This document shows, in pieces, positions 1 through 5,296 of a DNA stretch of 7,541 nucleotides (the stretch's first letter is position 1; each line of letters opens with the position of its first letter). This DNA is from Thermoprotei archaeon (GTDB lineage Archaea > Thermoproteota > Thermoprotei > Thermofilales > B20-G17): assembly GCA_003650785.1 (NCBI GenBank), contig QMRW01000061.1, positions 1 to 7,541 on the forward strand, in the 5' to 3' direction. The position numbers and the translations under genes were made by a program. The notes beneath the pieces were generated by a model. The model was given only the letters and a program-made list of their open reading frames with translations, made no database searches and was not told the DNA's origin.

Positions 1-370
1 CACTTGAATGATCCCAGTTTCCCAGAATAACTATTACCTTAGCTACTGAGGCTAGCTTCTCTATGAAAGAGACTGCTTCTTTTAGTCCCCTTGGATCTGA
101 TACTATGTCTCCTGTAATGACTATTAGGTCTGGCTGTACTTCCCTTACTTTGTTTAAAATAATGTCTTCTCTAATGCTTAAGTGAAATTCTCCGAAATGT
201 AAGTCTGATAACTGGATTATCTTGAATCCATTGAATGAAAGAGGTATCTTCTTCGATTTTATTCTAATTAGTGTAGTGCTTACAATGAGGTTAGGCTCTA
301 TTATGAGAGGATAGAGTACTGCTAGAATAATCGCTGTTAAAATAATTACAGTGATTTTTCTGCGTTTCAT
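1..370 (-). CDS. Membrane-anchored metallophosphoesterase (partial, C-terminus off the left edge)
   Basis: Reading the minus strand from the ATG at 370 gives 123 residues with no stop before the window edge. Residues 1-5 are basic (MKRRK) and about 6-29 form one hydrophobic segment, so the catalytic domain is probably tethered to the membrane outside the cytoplasm. The visible calcineurin-like metal-binding motifs are SDLHFGEF (residues 55-62, ligands D56 and H58), TGDIVSD (86-92, ligand D88) and GNWDH (117-121, N118 and catalytic H121), spaced as in the family. A single N-terminal helix followed by these motifs matches the YkuE/LpxH-like branch. Members hydrolyse phosphoester or pyrophosphate bonds in lipids or nucleotides using two metal ions; the substrate here cannot be told. 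The remaining C-terminal histidine motifs lie outside the window. The gene is divergent from the Nudix gene and has its own TATA-like box about 25 bp before the ATG, which suggests a leaderless transcript. The fold is well supported; the specific function is unknown. Confidence 0.9.
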   Translation of the reverse strand, partial: MKRRKITVIILTAIILAVLYPLIIEPNLIVSTTLIRIKSKKIPLSFNGFKIIQLSDLHFGEFHLSIREDIILNKVREVQPDLIVITGDIVSDPRGLKEAVSFIEKLASVAKVIVILGNWDHSS

Positions 371-390
371 GTCTAAGTGATTGCACTGAG

Positions 391-400
391 ATATATTATG
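391..400 (-). promoter_or_regulatory. TATA-like box for the metallophosphoesterase gene
   Basis: On the minus strand this reads CATAATATAT and is centred about 25 bp before the ATG at 370, the spacing expected for an archaeal leaderless transcript. The same AT stretch could serve the divergent Nudix gene, with a leader of about 30 nt, because no clearer TATA box lies closer to that start. The assignment rests on position and composition only. Confidence 0.4.
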
Positions 401-452
401 TTATCAGCTAGTATTACGTGAACTTTTTCTTCTTACCGAGATACTATAAAGT

Positions 453-872
453 GTGAGTACTAGAAAGTACCCTAGGTACGCTATTGTTGGAGTAGGCGCC
501 GTAGTTTTTAAAGGCGATAAAGTATTACTGGTAAAGAGGGGCAGAGACCCAGGGAAGGGTTTATGGAGTTTTCCGGGAGGAGTAGTAAATGCTGGAGAGA
601 CTCTGAGAGATGCTGTGCTCCGTGAGCTCTATGAGGAGACAGGTCTCAGAGGAAATGTTCTCAAACTAGTCCAAGTTGAGGAAGTTATAGTTAGAGAAAA
701 TAGGACTGTAAAATACCACTATGTTGTCTTATACTACTTAGTGGAGGCAAGTGGTTTTCTTAGACAGGGAGGTGACGCCGAGGAGGTTAAGTGGATTAAA
801 ATAGAGGAAGCGCTTGCTTCTAGTAGAGTGTCTTCTGTAGTTAAACGGGTCTTGAGAAGGCTTGTGAAATGA
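453..872 (+). CDS. Nudix hydrolase (ADP-ribose pyrophosphatase/MutT-like)
   Basis: This is a 139-residue protein, the usual length for a single Nudix domain. The domain starts at about residue 9. The Nudix box is complete: G43, five residues, E49, seven residues, then RELYEETGL at 57-65, including the REUXEEXGU glutamates that bind Mg2+. The preceding GLWSFPGG (36-43) is the typical lead-in strand. Nudix enzymes cleave nucleoside diphosphates linked to another moiety. The overall look (RYAIVGVGAVVF, then LVKRGRDPGKG) resembles small archaeal ADP-ribose pyrophosphatases or MutT-like house-cleaning enzymes, but substrate choice cannot be read from the box. It is cytoplasmic, with no signal peptide or membrane segment. 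The start is GTG at 453: an in-frame TAA at 447-449 blocks any earlier start, and no ATG or GTG follows before the domain. No good ribosome binding site precedes it. The next gene begins 114 bp later with its own promoter, so this looks monocistronic. Confidence 0.93.
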   Translation: MSTRKYPRYAIVGVGAVVFKGDKVLLVKRGRDPGKGLWSFPGGVVNAGETLRDAVLRELYEETGLRGNVLKLVQVEEVIVRENRTVKYHYVVLYYLVEASGFLRQGGDAEEVKWIKIEEALASSRVSSVVKRVLRRLVK

Positions 873-880
873 ATTGTTTA

Positions 881-892
881 ATACTTAAGTAT
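881..892. repeat. 12-bp perfect palindrome after the Nudix gene
   Basis: ATACTTAAGTAT is its own reverse complement. It lies 8 bp after the Nudix stop codon and about 55 bp before the TATA box of the next gene. It could be an operator for a dimeric regulator, part of transcript-end structure, or chance in AT-rich DNA. Nothing in the sequence decides between these. Confidence 0.35.
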
Positions 893-946
893 CACAGTGT
901 TCTCTAGTTAAATTTAAAGAAAGTATGTATCTAGTATCCTAAAAGA

Positions 947-954
947 TTATATAC
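947..954 (+). promoter_or_regulatory. TATA box for the Tic20/DUF4870-like gene
   Basis: TTATATAC, preceded by a purine-rich BRE-like AAAAGA, is centred about 36 bp before the ATG at 987. This predicts a start of transcription near 976-978 and a leader of about 10 nt that carries part or all of the ribosome binding site. Confidence 0.55.
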
Positions 955-974
955 TAGTAGTTTAGAGTAAAAAC

Positions 975-979
975 AGGTG
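975..979 (+). promoter_or_regulatory. Ribosome binding site for the Tic20/DUF4870-like gene
   Basis: AGGTG with 7 nt before the ATG at 987 matches the anti-Shine-Dalgarno end of archaeal 16S rRNA. It fixes the start of this gene. The surrounding 14 bases (970-983) recur exactly at 2813-2826. Confidence 0.6.
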
Positions 980-986
980 TGAAAAT

Positions 987-1370
987 ATGGCAACACAACC
1001 TCCACCTCCTCCGCCACCGCCTCCTCCTGCCGAAGGAGGCGTAAGTAGTGAAAGCAGAATGTTTGGCTTAATAGCGTGGATACTAGGAATAGTCGGAGCC
1101 ATAATAGCTCTACTACTCAAGCCTAATGACAGATTTGTCAAGTTCCATGCTACACAGAGCCTTGTCTTCTCTATAGGATTAATAGTAGTCTACATAATTT
1201 TCATAGCTCTCGCACACATACCATATATTGGACTACTCTTTGGAATACTGTCTCCACTAATATGGCTCTTAGGGATCGTTGTAGCTATTGTCGGCGCTAT
1301 TAAAGCCTATCAGGGAGAGTGGTTTAAAGTACCACTAGTATACGACATTGCGTCTAAACTAGGTATCTAA
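987..1370 (+). CDS. Tic20/DUF4870-like small membrane protein with N-terminal polyproline run
   Basis: This is a 127-residue integral membrane protein. Residues 5-14 are ten consecutive prolines, followed by a short acidic/serine linker (AEGGVSSES). Hydrophobic segments lie at about 25-45, 57-78 and 80-106, the last probably a hairpin or two short helices. Two motifs point to the DUF4870 (Tic20-like) family: NDRFVKFHATQSL at the loop before the second segment (47-59), and the C-terminal GEWFKVPLVYDIA (110-122). Family members are common in bacteria and archaea, usually sit beside no conserved partner, and have no established biochemical role; the link to chloroplast Tic20 is only distant. The proline run is an unusual addition, likely to lie on the cytoplasmic side as a stiff or protein-binding tail, and would be expected to need aIF5A for translation. 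The start is supported by an AGGTG site and a TATA box, and a T-rich tract follows the stop. The family assignment is fairly secure; the function is unknown. Confidence 0.85.
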   Translation: MATQPPPPPPPPPPAEGGVSSESRMFGLIAWILGIVGAIIALLLKPNDRFVKFHATQSLVFSIGLIVVYIIFIALAHIPYIGLLFGILSPLIWLLGIVVAIVGAIKAYQGEWFKVPLVYDIASKLGI

Positions 1371-1371
1371 A

Positions 1372-1392
1372 CTTTTGCTTTAACTTTTCTTT
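1372..1392 (+). terminator. T-rich archaeal terminator after the Tic20/DUF4870-like gene
   Basis: Immediately after the TAA at 1368-1370 come three T tracts (TTTT at 1373-1376, then TTT and TTTTCTTT up to 1392) with no hairpin. Oligo-T tracts of this kind are the usual intrinsic termination signal in archaea. Confidence 0.5.
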
Positions 1393-1448
1393 ACTACTAA
1401 ACCTTACTTTAGTGTTCTAGCCAAGCGAGTTAGAGAGGTGTTCACTTT

Positions 1449-1541
1449 ATGAAAGAATATAAGAACCTGAATGCTTTCATAGAATGTCTGCCTTCGAGAA
1501 ACGTATTTTCTGTGAGCTCTATCAACAATTCTATGACTTAG
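1449..1541 (+). CDS. Possible 30-residue small protein
   Basis: An ATG at 1449 opens 30 codons ending at TAG 1539-1541, giving a soluble, Asn/Ser-rich peptide that starts MKEYKNLNAF and contains one Cys (residue 13). The only real support is a strong ribosome binding site, GAGGTG at 1435-1440, placed 8 nt before the ATG in the same layout as the well-supported starts in this window. No clear TATA box sits at the right distance; CTTACTTTAG at 1403-1412 is weak. The peptide has no recognisable motif and no membrane segment. It lies alone between the terminator of the previous gene and the PHP gene. An ORF of this length is expected by chance, so it may equally be an unused site in non-coding DNA. 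Confidence 0.3.
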   Translation: MKEYKNLNAFIECLPSRNVFSVSSINNSMT

Positions 1542-1610
1542 TCATATGTCTGTTTACCGTAATGCTATTAAAGTAACACTTATTCTACTATTTGGCTAAA
1601 CCAATGCAGT

Positions 1611-1619
1611 GCTTAAAAC
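1611..1619 (+). promoter_or_regulatory. Candidate TATA box for the PHP-family gene
   Basis: GCTTAAAAC is identical to the TATA-type element placed before the beta-propeller gene (minus strand, 6611-6619). It is centred 37 bp before the ATG at 1652, so transcription would start near 1641. A competing element, TATTAAAG at 1566-1573, would instead serve a start at 1592 or 1604. The choice between the two affects which start codon is right. Confidence 0.35.
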
Positions 1620-1651
1620 ATAGAGGAGTAGCAGTAGGTGCCGACTTTGAT

Positions 1652-2428
1652 ATGGTAGACTTTCACCTACATACTATGGAGACTCCTGTTTCTGGGAAAA
1701 TACCAATATACGATTTAGTTAAGGAGTGTAGGAGAAGGGGACTAAAGTATATATGTATTGTAGATCACTGGAAGGAGACTACAGATCCTAATATATTTGT
1801 AGAGGAGAGAGAACTACTAGATCAAGTCGATTTAGGTGTAAAAGTATACCTATCTGCTGAAGTAGAAATACTCGACGAGCAGGCTAGTAGTCCAGTGAAC
1901 TTAGAAGATCACAAGGATATTATTAAAAAACTAGACTTCCTCTCAGCGGCACCTCATCTAGGAGAGTTTCTACCTACTATTAGGAGAAGAGAGCTCCCGA
2001 GGAGTAAGGATAAGTTCATAGAGTACGTACACGAGAAGTTCATGAATATAATAAAAAACAATCTCTTTAAAATGATTCTTCATCCAACGGATTACGGTCT
2101 CCGCGACTGCGTCAACTTTGGATTATGTAAGTCTTACTCCATGGACAATATACCAGAAGAATACATGGATGAATTTATAAAAAGTGTAGTATACTACGGT
2201 AAGGTAGTACAGATAAATGAGTCTACAGCACTTAATCCCCCTAAGGACTATAAGACATTTATAAGGAAAATGGTTAAGGAAGGAGTTAAGCTCACAGTAG
2301 GCTCTGATACACACTACCTAGAGGATTGTGTATTTAAAAGATATAGGAACTGGCCTGGGAAAACAGGAAGTGCTGTTAAAGTGATTAGAGAATGTGGTGG
2401 TGATAAAAGTCTTTTATGGATTCCCTAA
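1652..2428 (+). CDS. PHP-domain metal-dependent phosphoesterase
   Basis: This encodes a 258-residue PHP-family hydrolase when started at the ATG at 1652. The metal-site motifs appear in canonical order: HLHT (H5, H7), VDH (D38, H39), SAEVE (E70), the His of SAAPHLG (H102), ILHP (H144), QINES (E190) and GSDTH (D219, H221). This is a full trinuclear-type metal set, so the enzyme is probably active. PHP proteins include histidinol phosphatase, YcdX-like phosphatases and other phosphoesterases; I cannot assign the substrate, and no histidine genes are nearby. It is cytoplasmic, with no membrane segment. The reading frame is open back to TTG 1592 and also has an ATG at 1604. I prefer 1652 because the conserved PHP fold begins at MVDFHLHT, a TATA box at 1611-1619 fits, and the 20 extra residues look unconserved. 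AGGTG at 1636-1640 is 11 nt from this ATG, longer than ideal. It stands alone, with non-coding stretches on both sides. Confidence 0.85.
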   Translation: MVDFHLHTMETPVSGKIPIYDLVKECRRRGLKYICIVDHWKETTDPNIFVEERELLDQVDLGVKVYLSAEVEILDEQASSPVNLEDHKDIIKKLDFLSAAPHLGEFLPTIRRRELPRSKDKFIEYVHEKFMNIIKNNLFKMILHPTDYGLRDCVNFGLCKSYSMDNIPEEYMDEFIKSVVYYGKVVQINESTALNPPKDYKTFIRKMVKEGVKLTVGSDTHYLEDCVFKRYRNWPGKTGSAVKVIRECGGDKSLLWIP

Positions 2429-2857
2429 GGTTGAGAATATATTTAAAGGTACTAAACATAATTCTCTTCACAGTACTCCGCCTTACTAAGAACTCTAGAC
2501 TCCTCTTAATCGATAACTTCGAGGTATTAAGCTTTAATCATGGAATGAGTATTTCCGCCATACTTTAGTCATAGCTTCTATATTCTTTATCAAGACCTCT
2601 TCCCAGACTAGAGAGTATGAAACTTTCTCTAAATTGAAGGTTAAATAGCACTCTTAACTGCTGTCTCTGCATCATTTGGAGTTTAAGTTTAATCTCTTCC
2701 TTTGTTCACGAGAAGAAGACTGCTATAGCTACAACTTACAGTAATTATTCTAGTAAAGCTACAAAGAGCTTCTAGTGGTAGATAAGCTCGAGGCAATAAA
2801 TAAGATGAAAATAAAACAGGTGTGAAGTAAATATAGGCTTACTGGAATAAGATTTTT
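2429..2857. other. Gene-less stretch between the PHP gene and nfnA
   Basis: I find no intact gene on either strand; all six frames are broken by frequent stops. It contains a very good TATA-like element (TATATTTAAA, 2438-2447) with no start codon at a useful distance, an exact 14-base copy (2813-2826) of the ribosome-binding region of the gene at 987, and another AT-rich element near 2829-2835. It might hold an untranslated RNA, be a decayed gene, or be plain spacer. No transposase remnant or terminal repeat is visible. Confidence 0.5.
2438..2447 (+). promoter_or_regulatory. Orphan TATA-like element
   Basis: TATATTTAAA, flanked by GAGAA and GG, is among the closest matches to the archaeal TATA consensus in the window. 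It lies only 10 bp past the PHP stop codon and predicts transcription from about 2470 into a stretch with no ORF longer than a few codons near its start. It may drive a non-coding RNA, or be a chance AT-rich match. Confidence 0.35.
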
Positions 2858-3025
2858 ATGAAAGAAACTATCGTGCATATGACTGAATACTCTAATAGGA
2901 GATTAGAGAGAATACTAGATATCCAAGTACTTGTAGATTCCGGAAGATTCTTAGATAGAAGAAGTTCCTACATTTCAGAAGAGATATACTTAAAAGTGCA
3001 TTCTATTAATCACAGTGATAGGTGA
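2858..3025 (+). CDS. Possible 55-residue small protein overlapping the nfnA start region
   Basis: An ATG at 2858 opens 55 codons ending at TGA 3023-3025. The product is soluble and charged (starts MKETIVHMTE, basic NRRLER at 13-18, ends NHSDR), lacks Cys and has no motif I recognise. Two points favour it. An AAATATA element centred near 2832 is 26 bp before the ATG, the right place for a leaderless transcript. The stop also overlaps a GTG at 3022 in the nfnA frame (GTGA), as in coupled genes. Against it, no ribosome binding site precedes the ATG, and nfnA appears to have its own promoter inside this ORF (2989-2997) and a better start at 3034. It may therefore be upstream non-coding sequence that happens to be open. 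A second in-frame ATG lies at 2879. Confidence 0.3.
   Translation: MKETIVHMTEYSNRRLERILDIQVLVDSGRFLDRRSSYISEEIYLKVHSINHSDR
2989..2997 (+). promoter_or_regulatory. TATA box for the nfnAB operon
   Basis: ACTTAAAAG is preceded by a purine-rich AGAGATAT stretch and centred 41 bp before the nfnA ATG at 3034. Transcription is predicted near 3019, giving a leader of about 15 nt that carries the ribosome binding site. The layout matches the promoter of the gene at 987. Confidence 0.5.
3010..3018. promoter_or_regulatory. Inverted repeat TCACAGTGA at the predicted nfnA transcription start
   Basis: TCAC-A-GTGA is a perfect 4-bp inverted repeat around a central A. It lies exactly where RNA polymerase would begin, between the TATA box and the ribosome binding site. 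A repressor bound there would block initiation. Eight of its nine bases recur at 892-899. It is short enough to be chance. Confidence 0.25.
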
Positions 3026-3026
3026 G
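3021..3026 (+). promoter_or_regulatory. Ribosome binding site deciding the nfnA start
   Basis: GGTGAG lies 7 nt before the ATG at 3034. It indicates that translation starts there rather than at the in-frame GTG at 3022, which is itself part of this site. Confidence 0.6.
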
Positions 3027-3033
3027 AATCACT

Positions 3034-3876
3034 ATGTTTAAAGTTATAAGTAATCGCATTATCGCACCTGGTATTAGAAGAATAGAAATTCTTGCGCCAA
3101 GAATAGCGAAAAAGGCTAAAGCAGGACAATTTGTAGTGATTCGAGTTGATGAAAAAGGTGAGAGGATACCGTTAACCCTAGTAGATTGGGACTCAGAAAG
3201 AGGAAGCATAACACTAGTATTTCAGGAAGTTGGAGTAACAACTAGGAAACTAGGAAGAGTGAGAGAGGGAGGATATGTCTTAGATGTGACAGGGCCTTTA
3301 GGAAACCCTACTGAGATTAAAAGGTATGGAGTAATTGTAGGTGTAGGAGGAGGAGTTGGAAACGCTTGTCTACTTCCAGTAATGAGGGAGTTTAAAAGAG
3401 CTGGAAATTATATAGTTTCTATGATAGGAGCTAGAACGTGTGAACTACTAATTCTAGAGGATGAATTAAGGGAGGTGAGTGATGAACTATACATAGCTAC
3501 AGATGATGGTAGTAGGGGATATAAAGGATTCGTCACTGATCTCCTAAAAAAGTATTTAGAAGAAAAAGTTCCTGATCTCGTATATGCTGTTGGTCCTACG
3601 ATAATGATGAAAGTAGTCTCAAGTATTACTAGACCATACGGTGTGAGGACTATAGTAAGCTTAAACCCTATAATGGTCGATGGTACAGGGATGTGTGGAG
3701 CATGTAGAGTAATTGTAAATGGTAAGCTAAGGTTCGCCTGCATAGATGGCCCTGAGTTTGATGGCCATAAAGTAGACTTTGACTCATTAATTAATAGAAT
3801 AAGAATGTATAAGAGGGAGGAAGAGTTAGCTCTCTCGTTCCTCGAGAAGAGAGGAGGCGAGGACCATGGTGTCTAA
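3034..3876 (+). CDS. nfnA: NfnA: FAD/[2Fe-2S] subunit of NADH-dependent reduced ferredoxin:NADP+ oxidoreductase
   Basis: This is the small subunit of the NfnAB complex (called sulfide dehydrogenase beta or ferredoxin:NADP+ reductase alpha subunit in Thermococcales), 280 residues, full family length. The N-terminal flavin-binding barrel has AGQFVVIR (30-37) and the ERIPLT motif (43-48). The Rossmann-like nucleotide domain begins with GVGGGVGNACLLPV (103-116). The C-terminal cluster motif is MVDGTGMCGAC (214-224) followed by RFACIDGPEFDGH (233-245); D216, C221, C224 and C236 correspond to the Asp/3-Cys set known to hold the [2Fe-2S] cluster in this family. In characterised complexes this subunit binds NAD(H) and passes electrons to the large subunit. 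The start at 3034 is chosen because homologues begin MFKI/MFKV and GGTGAG sits 7 nt upstream; a GTG at 3022 would add only four residues. The 3' end overlaps nfnB by 11 bp. The enzyme is cytoplasmic. Whether this version bifurcates electrons cannot be read directly. Confidence 0.93.
   Translation: MFKVISNRIIAPGIRRIEILAPRIAKKAKAGQFVVIRVDEKGERIPLTLVDWDSERGSITLVFQEVGVTTRKLGRVREGGYVLDVTGPLGNPTEIKRYGVIVGVGGGVGNACLLPVMREFKRAGNYIVSMIGARTCELLILEDELREVSDELYIATDDGSRGYKGFVTDLLKKYLEEKVPDLVYAVGPTIMMKVVSSITRPYGVRTIVSLNPIMVDGTGMCGACRVIVNGKLRFACIDGPEFDGHKVDFDSLINRIRMYKREEELALSFLEKRGGEDHGV
3852..3861 (+). promoter_or_regulatory. Ribosome binding site for nfnB inside the end of nfnA
   Basis: A purine-rich GAGGCGAGG run just before ACC-ATG lies within the last codons of nfnA. 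Together with the 11-bp overlap it suggests coupled translation, which would keep the two subunits in equal amounts. Confidence 0.5.
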
Positions 3877-5242
3877 GAGAGCAGTACCTATGAGAAAGCT
3901 CAGTATGGATAAAAGACTGACTACATTTGAAGAAGTGGCGCTCGGCTATACGGAGGAAGAGGCGCTTGAAGAGGCTAAGAGGTGTTTAAAATGTAAATTA
4001 ATGCCTTGTAGTAGGCTATGTCCACTGAACATAGAGGTTCCCGAGTTTGTGAAATGCATAGAGAGACGTGAGTATGAGAAGGGACTAAATATAATATTAA
4101 AAGCAAATCCGTTTCCGGCTATAACTGGTAGAGTATGTCCTCAAGAAGTACTATGCCAAAAAGAATGCACCCTACGTAAGCTGGGAGACCCCTTAGCGAT
4201 AGGTCGACTTGAAAGGTTCCTAGGTGACTATCAGATAGAGAACAATATTATGAATCTGAATGTTCCAGAGAAGGTAAGAGGTAGTGTAGCTGTAGTAGGT
4301 TCAGGTCCAGCTGGATTAATGGGAGCTGTAGAGCTCAGGAAATTGGGCTATGAGGTGACGATATTTGAGGCATTACATGAAGTTGGAGGAGTCATGGTCT
4401 ATGGAATACCAGAGTTTCGACTTCCGAGAAGAGTACTGAGATTCTATGTAGACTATGTTAAGAAATTAGGGGTAAGAATAGAAGTAGACGTTGTGGTAGG
4501 AAGAACTTATACTATAGATGAGCTTCTGAGAGAATATGATGCTGTATTACTAGCCACGGGTGCAGGGACTCCTAAGTTCTTAGGTATCCCCGGAGAGGAG
4601 CTAAATGGTGTATATTCAGCTAATGAATTTCTCATAAGAATAAATTTGATGAAAGCTTATAGGTTTCCAGAGTACGATACTCCCATAAAACTTGGAAAGA
4701 GAATCGCAGTCATAGGTGGTGGTAATACAGCAATGGATGTATCAAGAATAGCTCTTAGGCTAGGTGCTGAGGAGGTCATAGTACTGTATAGGAGAACGGA
4801 GGTAGAAATGCCTGCTAGAAGAGAGGAAGTTGAGAATGCGAAAGAGGAGGGAGTAAAGTTCATGTTCTTAACACAACCCATAGCATTAATAGGTGATGAA
4901 AAGGGCTGGATTAGGAAGATAAAGTGTATTAGAATGAGATTAGGAGAGCCTGATGCTAGTGGTAGACGTAGACCTATCCCAATACCAGGTTCAGAGTTCG
5001 ATGTAGAGGTAGATAATGTTATTATAGCTATAGGAGCTGAAGTAAATAAACTCATACAGAGGACGACTCCTGGCCTAAAGGTCGATAAAAGGGGTCACGT
5101 AATTGTAGATAAGTATGGTAGAACCTCCATAAAAAGAGTATATGCTGCTGGAGATGTAGTCACAGGAGCTGCTACTGTGATAGAAGCACTAGCTGCTGCT
5201 AAAACAGTTGCACATACAATACATAGAGACTTAAGTGGTTAG
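3866..5242 (+). CDS. nfnB: NfnB: FAD/two [4Fe-4S] subunit of NfnAB (glutamate synthase small-subunit-like)
   Basis: This is the large Nfn subunit, 458 residues, full length. The N-terminal iron-sulfur domain has CLKCKLMPCSRLCP (C40, C43, C48, C52) and GRVCPQEVLCQKEC (C91, C97, C101). That is seven cysteines plus E94 in CPQE, which fits the family pattern in which one [4Fe-4S] cluster has a Glu ligand. An FAD-binding GSGPAGLMGAVELRKLGYEVTIFEA follows (145-169), then the NADP(H)-binding GGGNTAMDVSRIALRLGAEEV (284-304) with the RR at 309-310 that usually contacts the 2'-phosphate. A second FAD contact, YAAGDVVTGAATVIEALAAAKTVA, is near the end. The same fold occurs in the glutamate synthase small subunit (GltD/homotetrameric GltA), and databases often use that name; the adjacent nfnA argues for Nfn. 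The ATG at 3866 lies in nfnA and has a good ribosome binding site; an ATG at 3890 is an alternative. The likely role is to balance NADH, NADPH and ferredoxin. Confidence 0.93.
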   Translation: MVSKRAVPMRKLSMDKRLTTFEEVALGYTEEEALEEAKRCLKCKLMPCSRLCPLNIEVPEFVKCIERREYEKGLNIILKANPFPAITGRVCPQEVLCQKECTLRKLGDPLAIGRLERFLGDYQIENNIMNLNVPEKVRGSVAVVGSGPAGLMGAVELRKLGYEVTIFEALHEVGGVMVYGIPEFRLPRRVLRFYVDYVKKLGVRIEVDVVVGRTYTIDELLREYDAVLLATGAGTPKFLGIPGEELNGVYSANEFLIRINLMKAYRFPEYDTPIKLGKRIAVIGGGNTAMDVSRIALRLGAEEVIVLYRRTEVEMPARREEVENAKEEGVKFMFLTQPIALIGDEKGWIRKIKCIRMRLGEPDASGRRRPIPIPGSEFDVEVDNVIIAIGAEVNKLIQRTTPGLKVDKRGHVIVDKYGRTSIKRVYAAGDVVTGAATVIEALAAAKTVAHTIHRDLSG

Positions 5243-5262
5243 AAGAGAGATCGTCCAGTTGG

Positions 5263-5296
5263 CTTGTTTACTATATGTTTATTTAGCTGTTTTGAG
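5263..5296 (+). terminator. Probable T-rich terminator of the nfnAB operon
   Basis: Starting about 20 bp after the nfnB stop, several short T tracts (TTGTTTAC, TGTTTATTTAG, TGTTTTGAG) occur without a stable hairpin, consistent with archaeal termination. It lies in the 169-bp gap before a converging gene, where a terminator is expected. The tracts are interrupted, so support is moderate. Confidence 0.35.

Noticed and set aside
2123..2314. 63-codon open frame on the minus strand
   Set aside because: It lies opposite the PHP gene, which carries conserved metal motifs across this stretch; the antisense product has no motif, promoter or ribosome binding site.
2505..2531. CTTAAT...ATTAAG inverted repeat
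   Set aside because: A 6-bp AT-rich stem with a 15-nt loop is too weak to call as a terminator or RNA structure.
2538..2645. 36-codon stop-free stretch with a hydrophobic patch (VIASIFFI) that might be a decayed membrane protein
   Set aside because: It has no start codon, no similarity I can recognise, and neighbouring fragments do not join into one protein; this length is expected by chance.
2803..2885. Possible C/D box guide RNA (AGATGA near 2803, CTGA near 2881)
   Set aside because: The C box departs from RTGATGA, the spacing is too long, and no C'/D' pair is visible between them.
3006..3743. Two minus-strand open frames opposite nfnA
   Set aside because: They are antisense to a strongly conserved flavoprotein and arise from its codon bias; no start signals are seen.
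3022..3876. Longer nfnA version starting at GTG 3022
   Set aside because: The GTG is part of the GGTGAG ribosome binding site for ATG 3034, and homologues start at the MFK position.
4657..5055. 132-codon open frame on the minus strand opposite nfnB
   Set aside because: The nfnB NADP-binding region is clearly coding on the plus strand here; the antisense product is Ser/Ile/Leu-rich without a recognisable domain.
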